Assembly: GCF_022984075.1 (NCBI RefSeq)
Contig: NZ_JALAAD010000001.1
Location: 744,001 to 808,000 of the forward strand
Source of the DNA: Synechococcus sp. C9
GTDB lineage: Bacteria > Cyanobacteriota > Cyanobacteriia > Gloeomargaritales > Gloeomargaritaceae
DNA length: 64,000 nt
Direction of reading: 5' to 3'
Positions 27,085 through 35,791 of this stretch are shown one piece after another. The translations under genes and the position numbers were made by a program. Below the pieces are notes generated by a model. It saw nothing but the letters and a program-made list of their open reading frames with translations, was not told where the DNA came from and did not search any database. Each line of letters starts with the position of its first letter. Position 1 is the stretch's first letter.

Positions 27085-28374
27085 TTGTCTGTGAAGGTGA
27101 TGGTGGTGGGTGGGGGTGGACGGGAACACGCCCTGGCTTGGAAGTTGGCGCAATCCCCGCAAGTAACGAAGGTGTTTTGTGTGCCGGGCAATGGCGGTAC
27201 TGCCACCCTACCCAAGGCGGTGAATATGCCCATGTTGCCGGTGGATGTGGAGGGGATTACCCGGTTTGCTCTGGTGCAGGGGGTGGGGCTGGTGGTGATT
27301 GGACCGGAAACTCCTTTGGCGTTGGGCATGGCAGATCAGATGCGGGCGCAGGGGTTGCGGGTGTTGGGACCGGGGCAGGCGGGGGCGCAGTTGGAAGCCA
27401 GCAAGGTGTGGGCAAAAGCCTTCATGCAGGCGGAGGGGATTCCCACGGCTCCGGCGCAAGTTTTTCGGGAGTTGGCTCCGGCTCAAAGTTATATTGAGCA
27501 ACAGCCCCTGCCAGTGGTGGTGAAGGTGGATGGACTGGCGGCGGGGAAGGGGGTGACGGTGGCGCAAACCCACGCCGAGGCGATTCAGGCGGTGCAGGCG
27601 GCTTTGACGGGGCAATTTGGGCAAGCGGGACAGCAGGTGTTGGTGGAAACATTTTTGACCGGGGAAGAGCTTTCCCTGCTGGCTTTGACGGATGGGGAAA
27701 CCCTCTACCCGCTTTTGCCCGCCCAGGACTATAAACGCTTGGGGGCGGGGGATACGGGACCAAACACGGGGGGGATGGGTGCCTGTGCGCCGGTGCCCTG
27801 GGTGACGGAGGAATTGTTACAGCGGGTGGAGCGGGAAATTTTTACGCCGCTTTTGGCTGGGTTGAAACGGCGGGGGATTGACTATCGGGGGGTGATTTAT
27901 GCCGGATTGATGGTGACGCCCCAGGGTGACCCGTTGGTAGTGGAGTTTAATTGCCGCTTTGGTGACCCGGAAACCCAGGTGATTTTGCCCCTGTTGGATT
28001 CCTGCTTGTTGGAGTTGGCGTTAGCCTGTGCGGAGGGACGGTTGGGGGAAGTGCCGCCGCCGGTGTGGCGACCTGGATATGCGGCAACGGTGGTGATGGC
28101 TTCCGGGGGTTATCCGGGGGAATGGGTCAAGGGTTATCCGGTGCGGGGGCTGGATTTGGCGGAGGCGACGGGGGCATTGGTGTTTCACGGGGGTACCCGC
28201 CGGGAGCGCAACCAAACCTTTACCGATGGGGGACGGGTGTTGAACATCACCGGCTATGGTGCCACGTTGGACGAGGCGCTGGAGCAAAGTTATTTGGGGG
28301 TGAAGCAGGTAGATTTCACCGATTGCTACTATCGGGAAGATATTGGTTGGCGACTGAAAAACCGTCAGGAATAG
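27085..28374 (+). CDS. purD: Phosphoribosylamine--glycine ligase
   Basis: PurD joins phosphoribosylamine and glycine in the second step of purine synthesis. The ATP-grasp enzyme opens with VKVMVVGGGGREHALAWKLA and has VVKVDGLAAGKGVTVAQTHA, GEELSLLALTDG, the DYKRLGAGDTGPNTGGMGA loop and the metal-binding VVEFNCRFGDPETQ. The start is TTG at 27085 (429 residues) or GTG two codons later. Length and motif order are normal. Confidence 0.96.
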   Translation: MSVKVMVVGGGGREHALAWKLAQSPQVTKVFCVPGNGGTATLPKAVNMPMLPVDVEGITRFALVQGVGLVVIGPETPLALGMADQMRAQGLRVLGPGQAGAQLEASKVWAKAFMQAEGIPTAPAQVFRELAPAQSYIEQQPLPVVVKVDGLAAGKGVTVAQTHAEAIQAVQAALTGQFGQAGQQVLVETFLTGEELSLLALTDGETLYPLLPAQDYKRLGAGDTGPNTGGMGACAPVPWVTEELLQRVEREIFTPLLAGLKRRGIDYRGVIYAGLMVTPQGDPLVVEFNCRFGDPETQVILPLLDSCLLELALACAEGRLGEVPPPVWRPGYAATVVMASGGYPGEWVKGYPVRGLDLAEATGALVFHGGTRRERNQTFTDGGRVLNITGYGATLDEALEQSYLGVKQVDFTDCYYREDIGWRLKNRQE

Positions 28375-28424
28375 GATACCTTGGGGAAAGTTTTATCTTT
28401 TATCTCATTGTTGAATATCGCTAT

Positions 28425-28545
28425 GAGAAAAAAGGGTTGCAGGGCACCGCCCCGTCCTGGTTCTAGGGAATCTCACTTCTCGCTTCTCACTCCTTACTCC
28501 TCACTGCTCGTCGCAGGGCACCGCCCCGCCTTGGTTTTTCGTAAC
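28425..28545. repeat. Composite repeat: two GC cores around a heptanucleotide array
   Basis: Two copies of TGCAGGGCACCGCCCC / CGCAGGGCACCGCCCC in the same orientation, each followed by a TGGTT motif, flank a pyrimidine-only stretch. Read on the minus strand it is GTGAGGA GTAAGGA GTGAGAA GCGAGAA GTGAGAT, a degenerate 7-nt tandem repeat. The same composite occurs in opposite orientation at 44.04-44.17 kb. It occupies the gap between purD and the universal stress protein remnant. Confidence 0.7.
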
Positions 28546-28743
28546 CTTATGATTCACAACCGATGGGGTGATGATTTTAGGGAATGACGAGGACAGGACA
28601 GGGTGCCAAATTAATCACCCGAATGCTGACACTTTCCGCCATCCCCTCTTCGGTTAACCCCGTGCCCCGACAACCGACAATCAGCAAATCCACATTCAAT
28701 TCATCCGCCACATCGCAAATGGTAAAAGCGGGTTGCCCCACCC

Positions 28744-29830
28744 CAGTAGTGTTGAATGTTAACGAAAGGGTGGAAAAGGGAGACTAAAAATGGTATTTTA
28801 GATTGGTAGAAACCACGAGTAACAGTATTTTTATGAGACGACAAATTCAGGGACTTATCAAGCCCTTGCTGAACCTTCTTCCCAAAAACGACTATCCAGT
28901 CTTGGATACTCGCTTGTTTGTACTCATATGGATGCACTTCATTTTAGATGCAAGAGTCGCCACCATGCGGGGCTTATTCTTCCTCTTGAATCATCTCAAT
29001 TTTAAAGTTGACATATCAACGTTTTCTAAGGCGTGTAAACATCGTAGCACCGAGCCGTTTCAAGTGATCCTAAGAGAACTGCAAAAACGGCTTAAACATC
29101 ATCAAGGTGAATTTAAGCACTTATTCCCATTAGATTCTACCATTATCACCCTGACCAGCAAATTATTCTGGCACTACAAGCAGGTAAAATTGACGCTTGG
29201 CCTGGATATAAATGAGGGCAATATCGGTGACGAATCAATTATATTTGGAAAGACTAATGACCATAAAATTGGGCATCTTGTGATTGGGACGATACCTGAG
29301 AATGCCGTTGGTATCATGGATAGGGGTTTTGCTTCCTGGAAATTAATGGACGAAATGTGTAAACGAAATACATTGTTTATTGTGCGGATTAGAAATAATA
29401 TGAAGTTGCAACCTGACAATCCGGATATTCGGGTAATTCAATTTTTTAATGAAGAGGAAAACACAGAATATAGGCTAGCGACTAACGTGACTTCGATGAC
29501 GGATGAAGAGATTTGTTCAGCCTATCGTTTGCGCTGGCGAATTGAGTTGCTTTGGAAGGCACTAAAGATGCACTTGAAATTGGATAGAATCATTACCAAG
29601 AATGAGAATGGTGTGCGGCTACAGATTTATGCCGTATTGATTGGTTATCTAATTTTAAGATTGCTGGAGATAGGTCACAATAAGACCTATGAATTGATTG
29701 ACAAGTTGCGATATTTACAAATAGAAATAGGCCGACACTGTAGCTTCATGGAACTCGTAGGGGTAGAGCCGCTCGTAGGATAACCCTGACCCCTTATGTT
29801 AAGTTTTATTACGGACATTCAACACTACTG
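28744..29830 (+). mobile_element. IS4-family insertion sequence, copy 2 (1087 bp)
   Basis: It has the same 16-bp perfect ends (CAGTAGTGTTGAATGT and complement), the same length and the same encoded transposase as the copy at 17316-18402. The target duplication here is GCCCCACCC (28735-28743 and 29831-29839), different from that of copy 1, so both arose by transposition rather than segmental duplication. Confidence 0.95.
28803..29783 (+). CDS. IS4-family transposase, copy 2
   Basis: The product of 326 residues is identical to that of copy 1, with Asp in FPLDSTIITL, Asp in GIMDRGFASW and the YREK signature in YRLRWRIELLWKALK. It is intact. It is oriented opposite to the stress-protein gene it interrupts, whereas copy 1 has the same orientation as its host gene. 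Confidence 0.93.
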   Translation: MVETTSNSIFMRRQIQGLIKPLLNLLPKNDYPVLDTRLFVLIWMHFILDARVATMRGLFFLLNHLNFKVDISTFSKACKHRSTEPFQVILRELQKRLKHHQGEFKHLFPLDSTIITLTSKLFWHYKQVKLTLGLDINEGNIGDESIIFGKTNDHKIGHLVIGTIPENAVGIMDRGFASWKLMDEMCKRNTLFIVRIRNNMKLQPDNPDIRVIQFFNEEENTEYRLATNVTSMTDEEICSAYRLRWRIELLWKALKMHLKLDRIITKNENGVRLQIYAVLIGYLILRLLEIGHNKTYELIDKLRYLQIEIGRHCSFMELVGVEPLVG

Positions 29831-30127
29831 GCCCCACCCGTACCAAATGGGTGACATTCATCCCTTGTGTCTCTAGGGTGGTTTGGACTGCATTCAGCCA
29901 GGTTGCCGCCGGGCCGGCCTCCGGTTCGGTAGGAACCACCACCAACAGGGTCAAACTCGCCCCGCAAAATTTCACCAGCGCCAGGGCAACTTCTTGGGGG
30001 TCTTGGTTTTGGTCAAGAGCCAACAGGACTTTGTGAAACATAGGGGTATGGGTGGCCTTTCGCCAGTACAATGGAGTACGGATATGGATACATCAATAAT
30101 TATTCCAGATTTTGGTGGAGGTACCCT

Positions 30128-31360
30128 GTGGCAAAAAAATCGGTGGCCAGTCTGACGGCCCAGGACCTGGAAGGCAAACGGGTGCTGGTGCGGGTGGATT
30201 TTAATGTGCCTTTGGACAAGGAACAGCAGATTACCGATGATACCCGGGTGCGGGCGGCTCTGCCAACGATCAATTATTTGCGGGAACGGGGGGCACGGGT
30301 GGTGCTGTGTAGCCATCTGGGGCGACCCTTCAAAAAGGATAAAACCACTGGCGAGGTGAAATTAGTTAAAGAGGGGAATAGCCTGGCGCCCGTGGCGGCT
30401 CGGTTGGGAGAGTTATTGGGGACGCCGGTGCAGTTTGTCCCGGATTGCATTGGGGAGGTGGCCACCCAAATGGTGCAGGGTTTGCAGAATGGGCAGGTGG
30501 CCCTGCTGGAAAATGTGCGTTTTTATGCAGAAGAGGAAGCCAACGACCCGGAATTTGCCAAAAAATTAGCGAGTTTGGCCGATCTCTACGTGAATGATGC
30601 CTTTGGGACGGCGCACCGGGCCCACGCCTCCACCGAAGGAGTGACCCGTTATCTCAAGCCCGCAGTGGCAGGGTTTTTGATTGAGAAAGAATTGCAGTAT
30701 CTCCAGGGGGCGATTGACCAGCCCCGCAGGCCTTTGGCGGCGATTATCGGTGGTTCCAAGGTGTCCAGTAAAATTGGCGTGATCGAGGCGCTTTTGGACA
30801 AGGTGGACAAGCTGATCCTGGGCGGAGGGATGATTTTCACCTTTTACCAGGCTCAGGGGTTGAGCGTCGGCAAATCCCTGGTGGAAACGGACAAGCTGGA
30901 TTTGGCCCAGAGCCTCCTGGCCAAGGCGAGGGAGCGGGGGGTGGAATTGGTACTGCCGACGGATGTGGTGGTGGCGGACAAATTTGCCCCGGATGCCCAA
31001 GCCCAGACCGTGCCGGTGACGGCGATTCCCGAGGAATGGATGGGGTTGGATATTGGCCCTGCCGCCATTGCCCAGATTCAGCAAGCCCTCCAGGGGTGTC
31101 AGACGGTGATCTGGAATGGGCCGATGGGGGTGTTTGAATTTGACCAGTTTGCCGTGGGGACCCGGGCGGTGGCGACAACCTTGGCGGACTTGACCGACCA
31201 GGGCTGTACCACGATCATTGGCGGGGGGGACTCGGTGGCCGCCGTGGAGCAGGCGGGGTTGGGGGAACGGATGAGCCATATTTCCACCGGGGGGGGTGCC
31301 AGTTTGGAACTCCTGGAGGGGAAAATCTTGCCTGGGATTGCCGCCCTGGAAAACGCATAG
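30128..31360 (+). CDS. pgk: Phosphoglycerate kinase
   Basis: Pgk interconverts 1,3-bisphosphoglycerate and 3-phosphoglycerate in glycolysis and the Calvin cycle. The 410-residue product (GTG at 30128) has the family signature [18 protein letters not shown], the substrate-binding [26 protein letters not shown], the [11 protein letters not shown] segment and the ATP-site [10 protein letters not shown] and [13 protein letters not shown]. The frame is open 19 codons upstream, but the GTG matches the usual N-terminus ([18 protein letters not shown]). Confidence 0.97.
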   Translation: MAKKSVASLTAQDLEGKRVLVRVDFNVPLDKEQQITDDTRVRAALPTINYLRERGARVVLCSHLGRPFKKDKTTGEVKLVKEGNSLAPVAARLGELLGTPVQFVPDCIGEVATQMVQGLQNGQVALLENVRFYAEEEANDPEFAKKLASLADLYVNDAFGTAHRAHASTEGVTRYLKPAVAGFLIEKELQYLQGAIDQPRRPLAAIIGGSKVSSKIGVIEALLDKVDKLILGGGMIFTFYQAQGLSVGKSLVETDKLDLAQSLLAKARERGVELVLPTDVVVADKFAPDAQAQTVPVTAIPEEWMGLDIGPAAIAQIQQALQGCQTVIWNGPMGVFEFDQFAVGTRAVATTLADLTDQGCTTIIGGGDSVAAVEQAGLGERMSHISTGGGASLELLEGKILPGIAALENA

Positions 31361-31426
31361 GCTAAAATCGGAAGGCAAGACTGGTATGATGCCCCCCGCG
31401 CACCCCCCTGAGCCAAGGCAGGATGG

Positions 31427-34258
31427 ATGGACAACATCGAATGTTCCAATCCCAATTGCTATAGCCTGAATCCTGAGACCAACCGGTTTTGTCAGGTCTG
31501 TGGTGCGCCCTTGGAGTTTGTGTTTCTGTGGGTGACCGGCGACCCGTTGGTGGGGGTGGAATTGGAACGTCCCTACCAGGAACGGTATCGCCTGCGGGGG
31601 CCAAATTTACTGCTAGATTTGCAACCGGGTCGTCAGCCGGTGAGTTTGGATACGATTCCGGTGGAGGCGCAACCCTACCTGCGGTTGTTTCCGTTCCGGC
31701 TCCATTTGCCCCAAGTGCAGGCGGTGATCCCGGTGGGGGGACAACCCCGGTTGGTCTTGAGCCAAGTCCCCCTGCTCCCGGAGGAGTACGGCACCCGCAT
31801 CCCCCCCCTCAAACCCGTGCAATCTTTTGGGAAAGCCTGGGCGGAAGCGACGGGGTTTCGCCAGTTGAGTTGGCTGTGGCAAATTGCCCGTCTGTGGCCG
31901 ATCCTGAGCTACCAACAGGTGGCGGGGAGTTTACTCCGACCCCAGCTTTTACGGGTGGAAGGGCCGGTGTTCCGCCTGCGGGAATTGGTGCAGGATGGGG
32001 AACAGACGACCCTGGCTCAGTTGGGGGAGTTTTTATCCCGTCTGGTGCCCACCACCCAACCGGCGGTGCGGGGCTTGGTCAAGCAGGTGTGCGAGGGGAT
32101 GATCCAACAGCAAATCACCAGCGGGGAAGAACTGGCGCAACAGTTGGACCGGGGGTTGGATGAGTTTCGTCATACCTGGAATGGGCAGGTGAGTGTGGTG
32201 GCCTTGACCGACCCCGGCCCGACCCGTCGCCGCAATGAGGATGCGTGCTATCCGGCTCCCCACCAGGGTTCCCGCCTGAGCGGTACCGATGGACTGCCCT
32301 TTGCGATTGTCTGTGATGGCATCGGCGGCCATGAGGGGGGGGATATGGCCTCCAACCTGGCGATTGAAACCATCAGCCAGCAACTCAATCCCCGGGTGTT
32401 GGCCAAGGTGGATACCAAGGTGGTGACCGAGGAATTGGCCATGATTGTCTGCAATGCCAACGACCGGATTACCCAGGTGAATAACCAACAGCAACGCCAG
32501 GAGCGGCAACGCATGGGCACCACCCTGACCATGACCCTCCTGCGGGATTACGAAGTGTTTTTGGCTAATGTGGGGGACAGTCGCATTTACTGGGTCACCC
32601 GTTATGGCTGTTATCAAGTCACCACGGATGATGATGTGGCCTCCCGGGAGGTGCGGTTGGGGTATAGCCTCTACCCCCAGGCCTTGAAACAACCGGCGGC
32701 GGGAGCTTTGGTGCAGGCGTTGGGGATCAATTCCTCGGGTCTGCTTCACCCCACCATCCAGCGGTTTCCTTTGGATGAGGACAGTGTCTTTTTGCTCTGT
32801 TCCGATGGGTTAAGCGACAACAATTTGGTGGATCAGTATTGGCAGTTGGAACTGTTGCCCGTCCTCACGGGGGAGGTGGATTTACCCACGGCCACCCAAC
32901 GGTTGATTGACCTGGCGAACCAAAAAAATGGCCACGATAACGTGACGGTGGTGCTGATTCATTACCAGGTGGCTCCTGCCAAAACTGCCCCGGTGAATGG
33001 CCGTCCCCTGTCTGTACCAGAGCCATCCCCTACCCAAGGCCAGCGGGGAGCGATTCCCCCACCCCCGGAACCAATCACCAAAGGCCGCCGGGGAGCCGTT
33101 CCCAGTCCCGCTGAACCAATCACCCAAGGTCGGCGGGGAGCGATTCCCCCACCCTCAATTCCCCCTTTGCGGAGCCAAACCGCCCTGCCGCCATCTAGCG
33201 CCCGCCCCAAACCCCTGCCCTTGGCCCTGCTCCTGGTGGGATTGGTGGTTGGCTTATTGACCCTGGCCGCCGGGGGTTGGTTGTGGTGGCAGGAAAACCG
33301 CCAGCGGGATAACCCCCTTTTCTTGGTCAGTAGTCCTACACCCCCGGATTTTCAACCCACCCTGACGCTTCCCAAATTTAATGGTTATGTGAATACCCTC
33401 GCCATCAATGCCCAGGGCAATCAATTGGCGATTGGGAGCGAAGATGGCAGTATCAGTCTCTGGCAACTGCCGGGGGGGCAATCCCAGGGATTTTTGCGCC
33501 GGAGTGGGGTCTCCGTCATGGGGGTCACGTTTATCCGCAATGGGCAACAATTGGCGAGCTTTGACCGGAGCAGTCTGGAACTGTGGGGGGTCAACGATGG
33601 TCGGCGCATTGGGGAACTGGTCGGGCCGAGGGGGGTGGTGACGGCCATGGCGACCAATGGTACCGGGCAATTTCTGGCCGTGGGGGATGCCAACGGGGAG
33701 GTCTATCTATGGGATTTGAACCTAGCCGGTGCCCCGAGTTTTCGCCAGCAACTCCCGGAATTGGGCAAAATTGATGCCCTTGCCCTCAGCCCCGATGGGA
33801 CGCTTTTAGCCGCCGCCAGCCAGGGTCAACAGGTGGTGGAACTCTGGGATGTGCCCAACCGCACCCGCAAATTCACCCTTACCCGCCCGGATTTGCGTCA
33901 CGGCATCTGGTCCCTCAGCTTTCGCCCCGATGGGCAGGTATTAGCCAGCGGCGGTGGGGATGGCAAGGTGTCCCTGTGGAACCCCGGCAGTGGGGCGTGG
34001 TTGAAAACCCTCCAGGCACCGGGGATTGTTTACAGCCTGGTCTTTAGCCCCGACAATGCCCTGCTGTTTAGCGGCACCGGCACGACTTCCCCTGATAGCC
34101 GGGTGATCACCGTCTGGAACCCCGCCAAGGGCACGGCACTGCAAGTCCTCAAGAACCATCAGGAGGCGGTCAAAGCCCTCGCCATCACCCCCAACGGTCG
34201 TCTGCTGGTTTCCGGGGGGTTGGACAACCAGGCGATCCTTTGGCAAAGCCCTCAGTAA
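31427..34258 (+). CDS. Zinc-ribbon PP2C phosphatase with transmembrane segment and WD40 domain
   Basis: The 943-residue protein has five parts in order. An N-terminal zinc ribbon has C6, C11, C22 and C25. A cyanobacterial-specific region follows. The PP2C Ser/Thr phosphatase (~255-510) has metal ligands in RRNEDACYPAP, IVCDGIGGHEGGD, ANVGDSRIYWV, LLCSDGLSDN and GHDNVTVVLI. A proline-rich linker contains three 15-residue repeats (RRGAIPPPPEPITKG type). One membrane span (ALLLVGLVVGLLTLAAGGWL) precedes a C-terminal WD40 propeller of about six to seven blades (SPDGTLLAAASQGQQVVELW, LASGGGDGKVSLW). With a single span the propeller would be outside the cytoplasm. PP2C enzymes reverse Ser/Thr kinases; this fusion suggests a phosphatase tuned by an external ligand, which is inference. 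Confidence 0.85.
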   Translation: MDNIECSNPNCYSLNPETNRFCQVCGAPLEFVFLWVTGDPLVGVELERPYQERYRLRGPNLLLDLQPGRQPVSLDTIPVEAQPYLRLFPFRLHLPQVQAVIPVGGQPRLVLSQVPLLPEEYGTRIPPLKPVQSFGKAWAEATGFRQLSWLWQIARLWPILSYQQVAGSLLRPQLLRVEGPVFRLRELVQDGEQTTLAQLGEFLSRLVPTTQPAVRGLVKQVCEGMIQQQITSGEELAQQLDRGLDEFRHTWNGQVSVVALTDPGPTRRRNEDACYPAPHQGSRLSGTDGLPFAIVCDGIGGHEGGDMASNLAIETISQQLNPRVLAKVDTKVVTEELAMIVCNANDRITQVNNQQQRQERQRMGTTLTMTLLRDYEVFLANVGDSRIYWVTRYGCYQVTTDDDVASREVRLGYSLYPQALKQPAAGALVQALGINSSGLLHPTIQRFPLDEDSVFLLCSDGLSDNNLVDQYWQLELLPVLTGEVDLPTATQRLIDLANQKNGHDNVTVVLIHYQVAPAKTAPVNGRPLSVPEPSPTQGQRGAIPPPPEPITKGRRGAVPSPAEPITQGRRGAIPPPSIPPLRSQTALPPSSARPKPLPLALLLVGLVVGLLTLAAGGWLWWQENRQRDNPLFLVSSPTPPDFQPTLTLPKFNGYVNTLAINAQGNQLAIGSEDGSISLWQLPGGQSQGFLRRSGVSVMGVTFIRNGQQLASFDRSSLELWGVNDGRRIGELVGPRGVVTAMATNGTGQFLAVGDANGEVYLWDLNLAGAPSFRQQLPELGKIDALALSPDGTLLAAASQGQQVVELWDVPNRTRKFTLTRPDLRHGIWSLSFRPDGQVLASGGGDGKVSLWNPGSGAWLKTLQAPGIVYSLVFSPDNALLFSGTGTTSPDSRVITVWNPAKGTALQVLKNHQEAVKALAITPNGRLLVSGGLDNQAILWQSPQ

Positions 34259-34263
34259 ACTTC

Positions 34264-34365
34264 AAGGGCACTTCTCAAATTAGCACCTGCGGTGTATGGT
34301 TCTCCATAGTATGGGTATTCCAGCGAGATAACCCTTTTGTAATGCAAATAAATAGAGGTGCCTTT
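34264..34365. repeat. MITE-like dispersed repeat, family A (102 bp)
   Basis: It runs from AAGGGCACTTCTCAAATTAG to AATAAATAGAGGTGCCTTT, whose ends are inverted repeats. The interior (CACCTGCGGTGTATGGTTCT, GGGTATTCCAGCGAGATAAC) matches other copies in reverse. It lies between the convergent PP2C and murD genes and contains no reading frame. Confidence 0.7.
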
Positions 34366-34441
34366 AACTTATGAACAGAGGGTACACAAGCGAATCAATC
34401 ACTGCACTCTAACCGTTACCGAATACTACTGGTGGGTGTAA

Positions 34442-35791
34442 TTACCTGGTTACTTGGTTATGAAATAACTGGCGAAAGTGATCCCCCCGGGCTTCAAAAT
34501 TGGGGTACTGGTCAAAACTGGCGCAGGCAGGGGAGAGCAAAATCACTTTGGCACCCGTTTCTTGCGCTAATTGTTGCGCCGCCGGTATGGCTTCAGCTAA
34601 ATTTTCTACCCTCAAAAAAGGGGTATAGTTAACACTCATTAATCGTTGGGCAAAACTCTCTGCCGCCGCCCCGAATAATACTACCCCAACCGCTCGCTTT
34701 TGAATGGTCTGCAACCAGTGCCAATCGTCGCCAATTTTCGCTTGCCCCCCTGCCAGTAAAATAGTCGGCTCAGTCATACTGGCTAAACCTACTTGAGCGG
34801 CATCATAATTGGTGGCTTTGCTGTCATTAATATAAGTGATTCCCTGATGCATCCCCAGTACTTCTAAACGGTGGGGCACCCCAGGAAATTGACGCATCGC
34901 CTGGGTGATGATTTCGGGAGGAATTTTCAAGACATGAGCAACGGCAATGGCTAGGAGTAAATTTTGGCGATTATGATTCCCCGGCATCGGGAAATTTTCT
35001 AAGCTAAAAATAGCCCTATCTTCAACCATCACTTGCCCATCTTGCACATAAATACCAGGTTTTTCAGAGGGGGGTAACGCATCATATCCTTGGGTGCTTG
35101 TCCAAATTATATCCGCCCACCGTTGAGCAAAATTTGCCCGTAGATAGGGGTCATCCCCATTCAGAATTTTGATCTGGGATTGAGATAATAAATGGGCTTT
35201 AATTCGACAATAATTTTCCAGGGTATAATGACGATCCAAATGGTCGGGTGTAAACGTTGTCCATACCCCAATGTGTGGGGCAATTTGCGGAGATGATTCA
35301 ATCTGAAAACTGCTGATTTCCGCCACAATCCAGTCCACCTCTTGCCCCACCAAATCACAGGCAGGTGTGCCGATATTGCCACAGGCCGGTGCCCGATAAC
35401 CCGCCTCCTGCAAAATGGCGGCAACGAGGCTGGTCGTTGTGGTTTTACCATTGGTGCCGGTGATCCCCACCCACGGATAAGTACAAAGACTGCGCCAGGC
35501 TAGTCCCATTTCTCCGACCACATCAATCCCCTGTGCCCGCAGTTGTTGCAAAATCGGCACATCCCAAGGCACCCCCGGACTGACCACCACCAACTCCGGC
35601 GGGGGTTCCGGCGGGGCAAAGGGTTGTCCAAGATGGATGGTCATCCCCAGGGCTTCCAAATTGGCTTTTTGCTGGGTTAATGACAGAGAAATGGAACTAT
35701 CTTGTACTGCAACCTGCCACCCCTGCCGGTGGAGCAAATGAGCCGCCGCCAACCCCGATTTCCCTAACCCCAAAACCAATGCCTGACCCAT
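34442..35791 (-). CDS. murD: UDP-N-acetylmuramoylalanine--D-glutamate ligase
   Basis: MurD adds D-glutamate to UDP-MurNAc-L-Ala during peptidoglycan synthesis. The 449-residue protein has an N-terminal Rossmann domain (ALVLGLGKSGLAAAHLLHRQ), the ATP-binding GITGTNGKTTTTSLVAAIL, the ligase-family FTPDHLDRH and NDSKATNYDA, and the C-terminal ILLSPACASFDQYPNFEARG. The start codon overlaps the glyS stop by one base (TGATG), so the two are coupled. Confidence 0.96.
   Translation of the reverse strand: MGQALVLGLGKSGLAAAHLLHRQGWQVAVQDSSISLSLTQQKANLEALGMTIHLGQPFAPPEPPPELVVVSPGVPWDVPILQQLRAQGIDVVGEMGLAWRSLCTYPWVGITGTNGKTTTTSLVAAILQEAGYRAPACGNIGTPACDLVGQEVDWIVAEISSFQIESSPQIAPHIGVWTTFTPDHLDRHYTLENYCRIKAHLLSQSQIKILNGDDPYLRANFAQRWADIIWTSTQGYDALPPSEKPGIYVQDGQVMVEDRAIFSLENFPMPGNHNRQNLLLAIAVAHVLKIPPEIITQAMRQFPGVPHRLEVLGMHQGITYINDSKATNYDAAQVGLASMTEPTILLAGGQAKIGDDWHWLQTIQKRAVGVVLFGAAAESFAQRLMSVNYTPFLRVENLAEAIPAAQQLAQETGAKVILLSPACASFDQYPNFEARGDHFRQLFHNQVTR

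Larger units (their letters stand above)
28577..30041 (-). pseudogene. Universal stress protein (UspA family) gene split by an IS element
   Basis: The 5' part begins MFHKVLLALDQNQDPQEVAL at 30041. The 3' part (28577-28734) encodes a UspA C-terminus with DVADELNVDLLIVGCRGTGL and ends APCPVLVIP. UspA proteins bind ATP through a G-x2-G-x9-G-S/T loop, partly visible as GCRGTG. Removing the 1087-bp element and one 9-bp duplication restores a 369-bp frame (122 residues). The disrupted gene would yield only a 5' fragment with a few extra codons from the element. Confidence 0.85.

Noticed and set aside
28701-28937. Minus-strand frame across the IS left end
   Set aside because: It is a chance frame joining the element to the stress-protein gene and recurs at 17189-17509 for the same reason.
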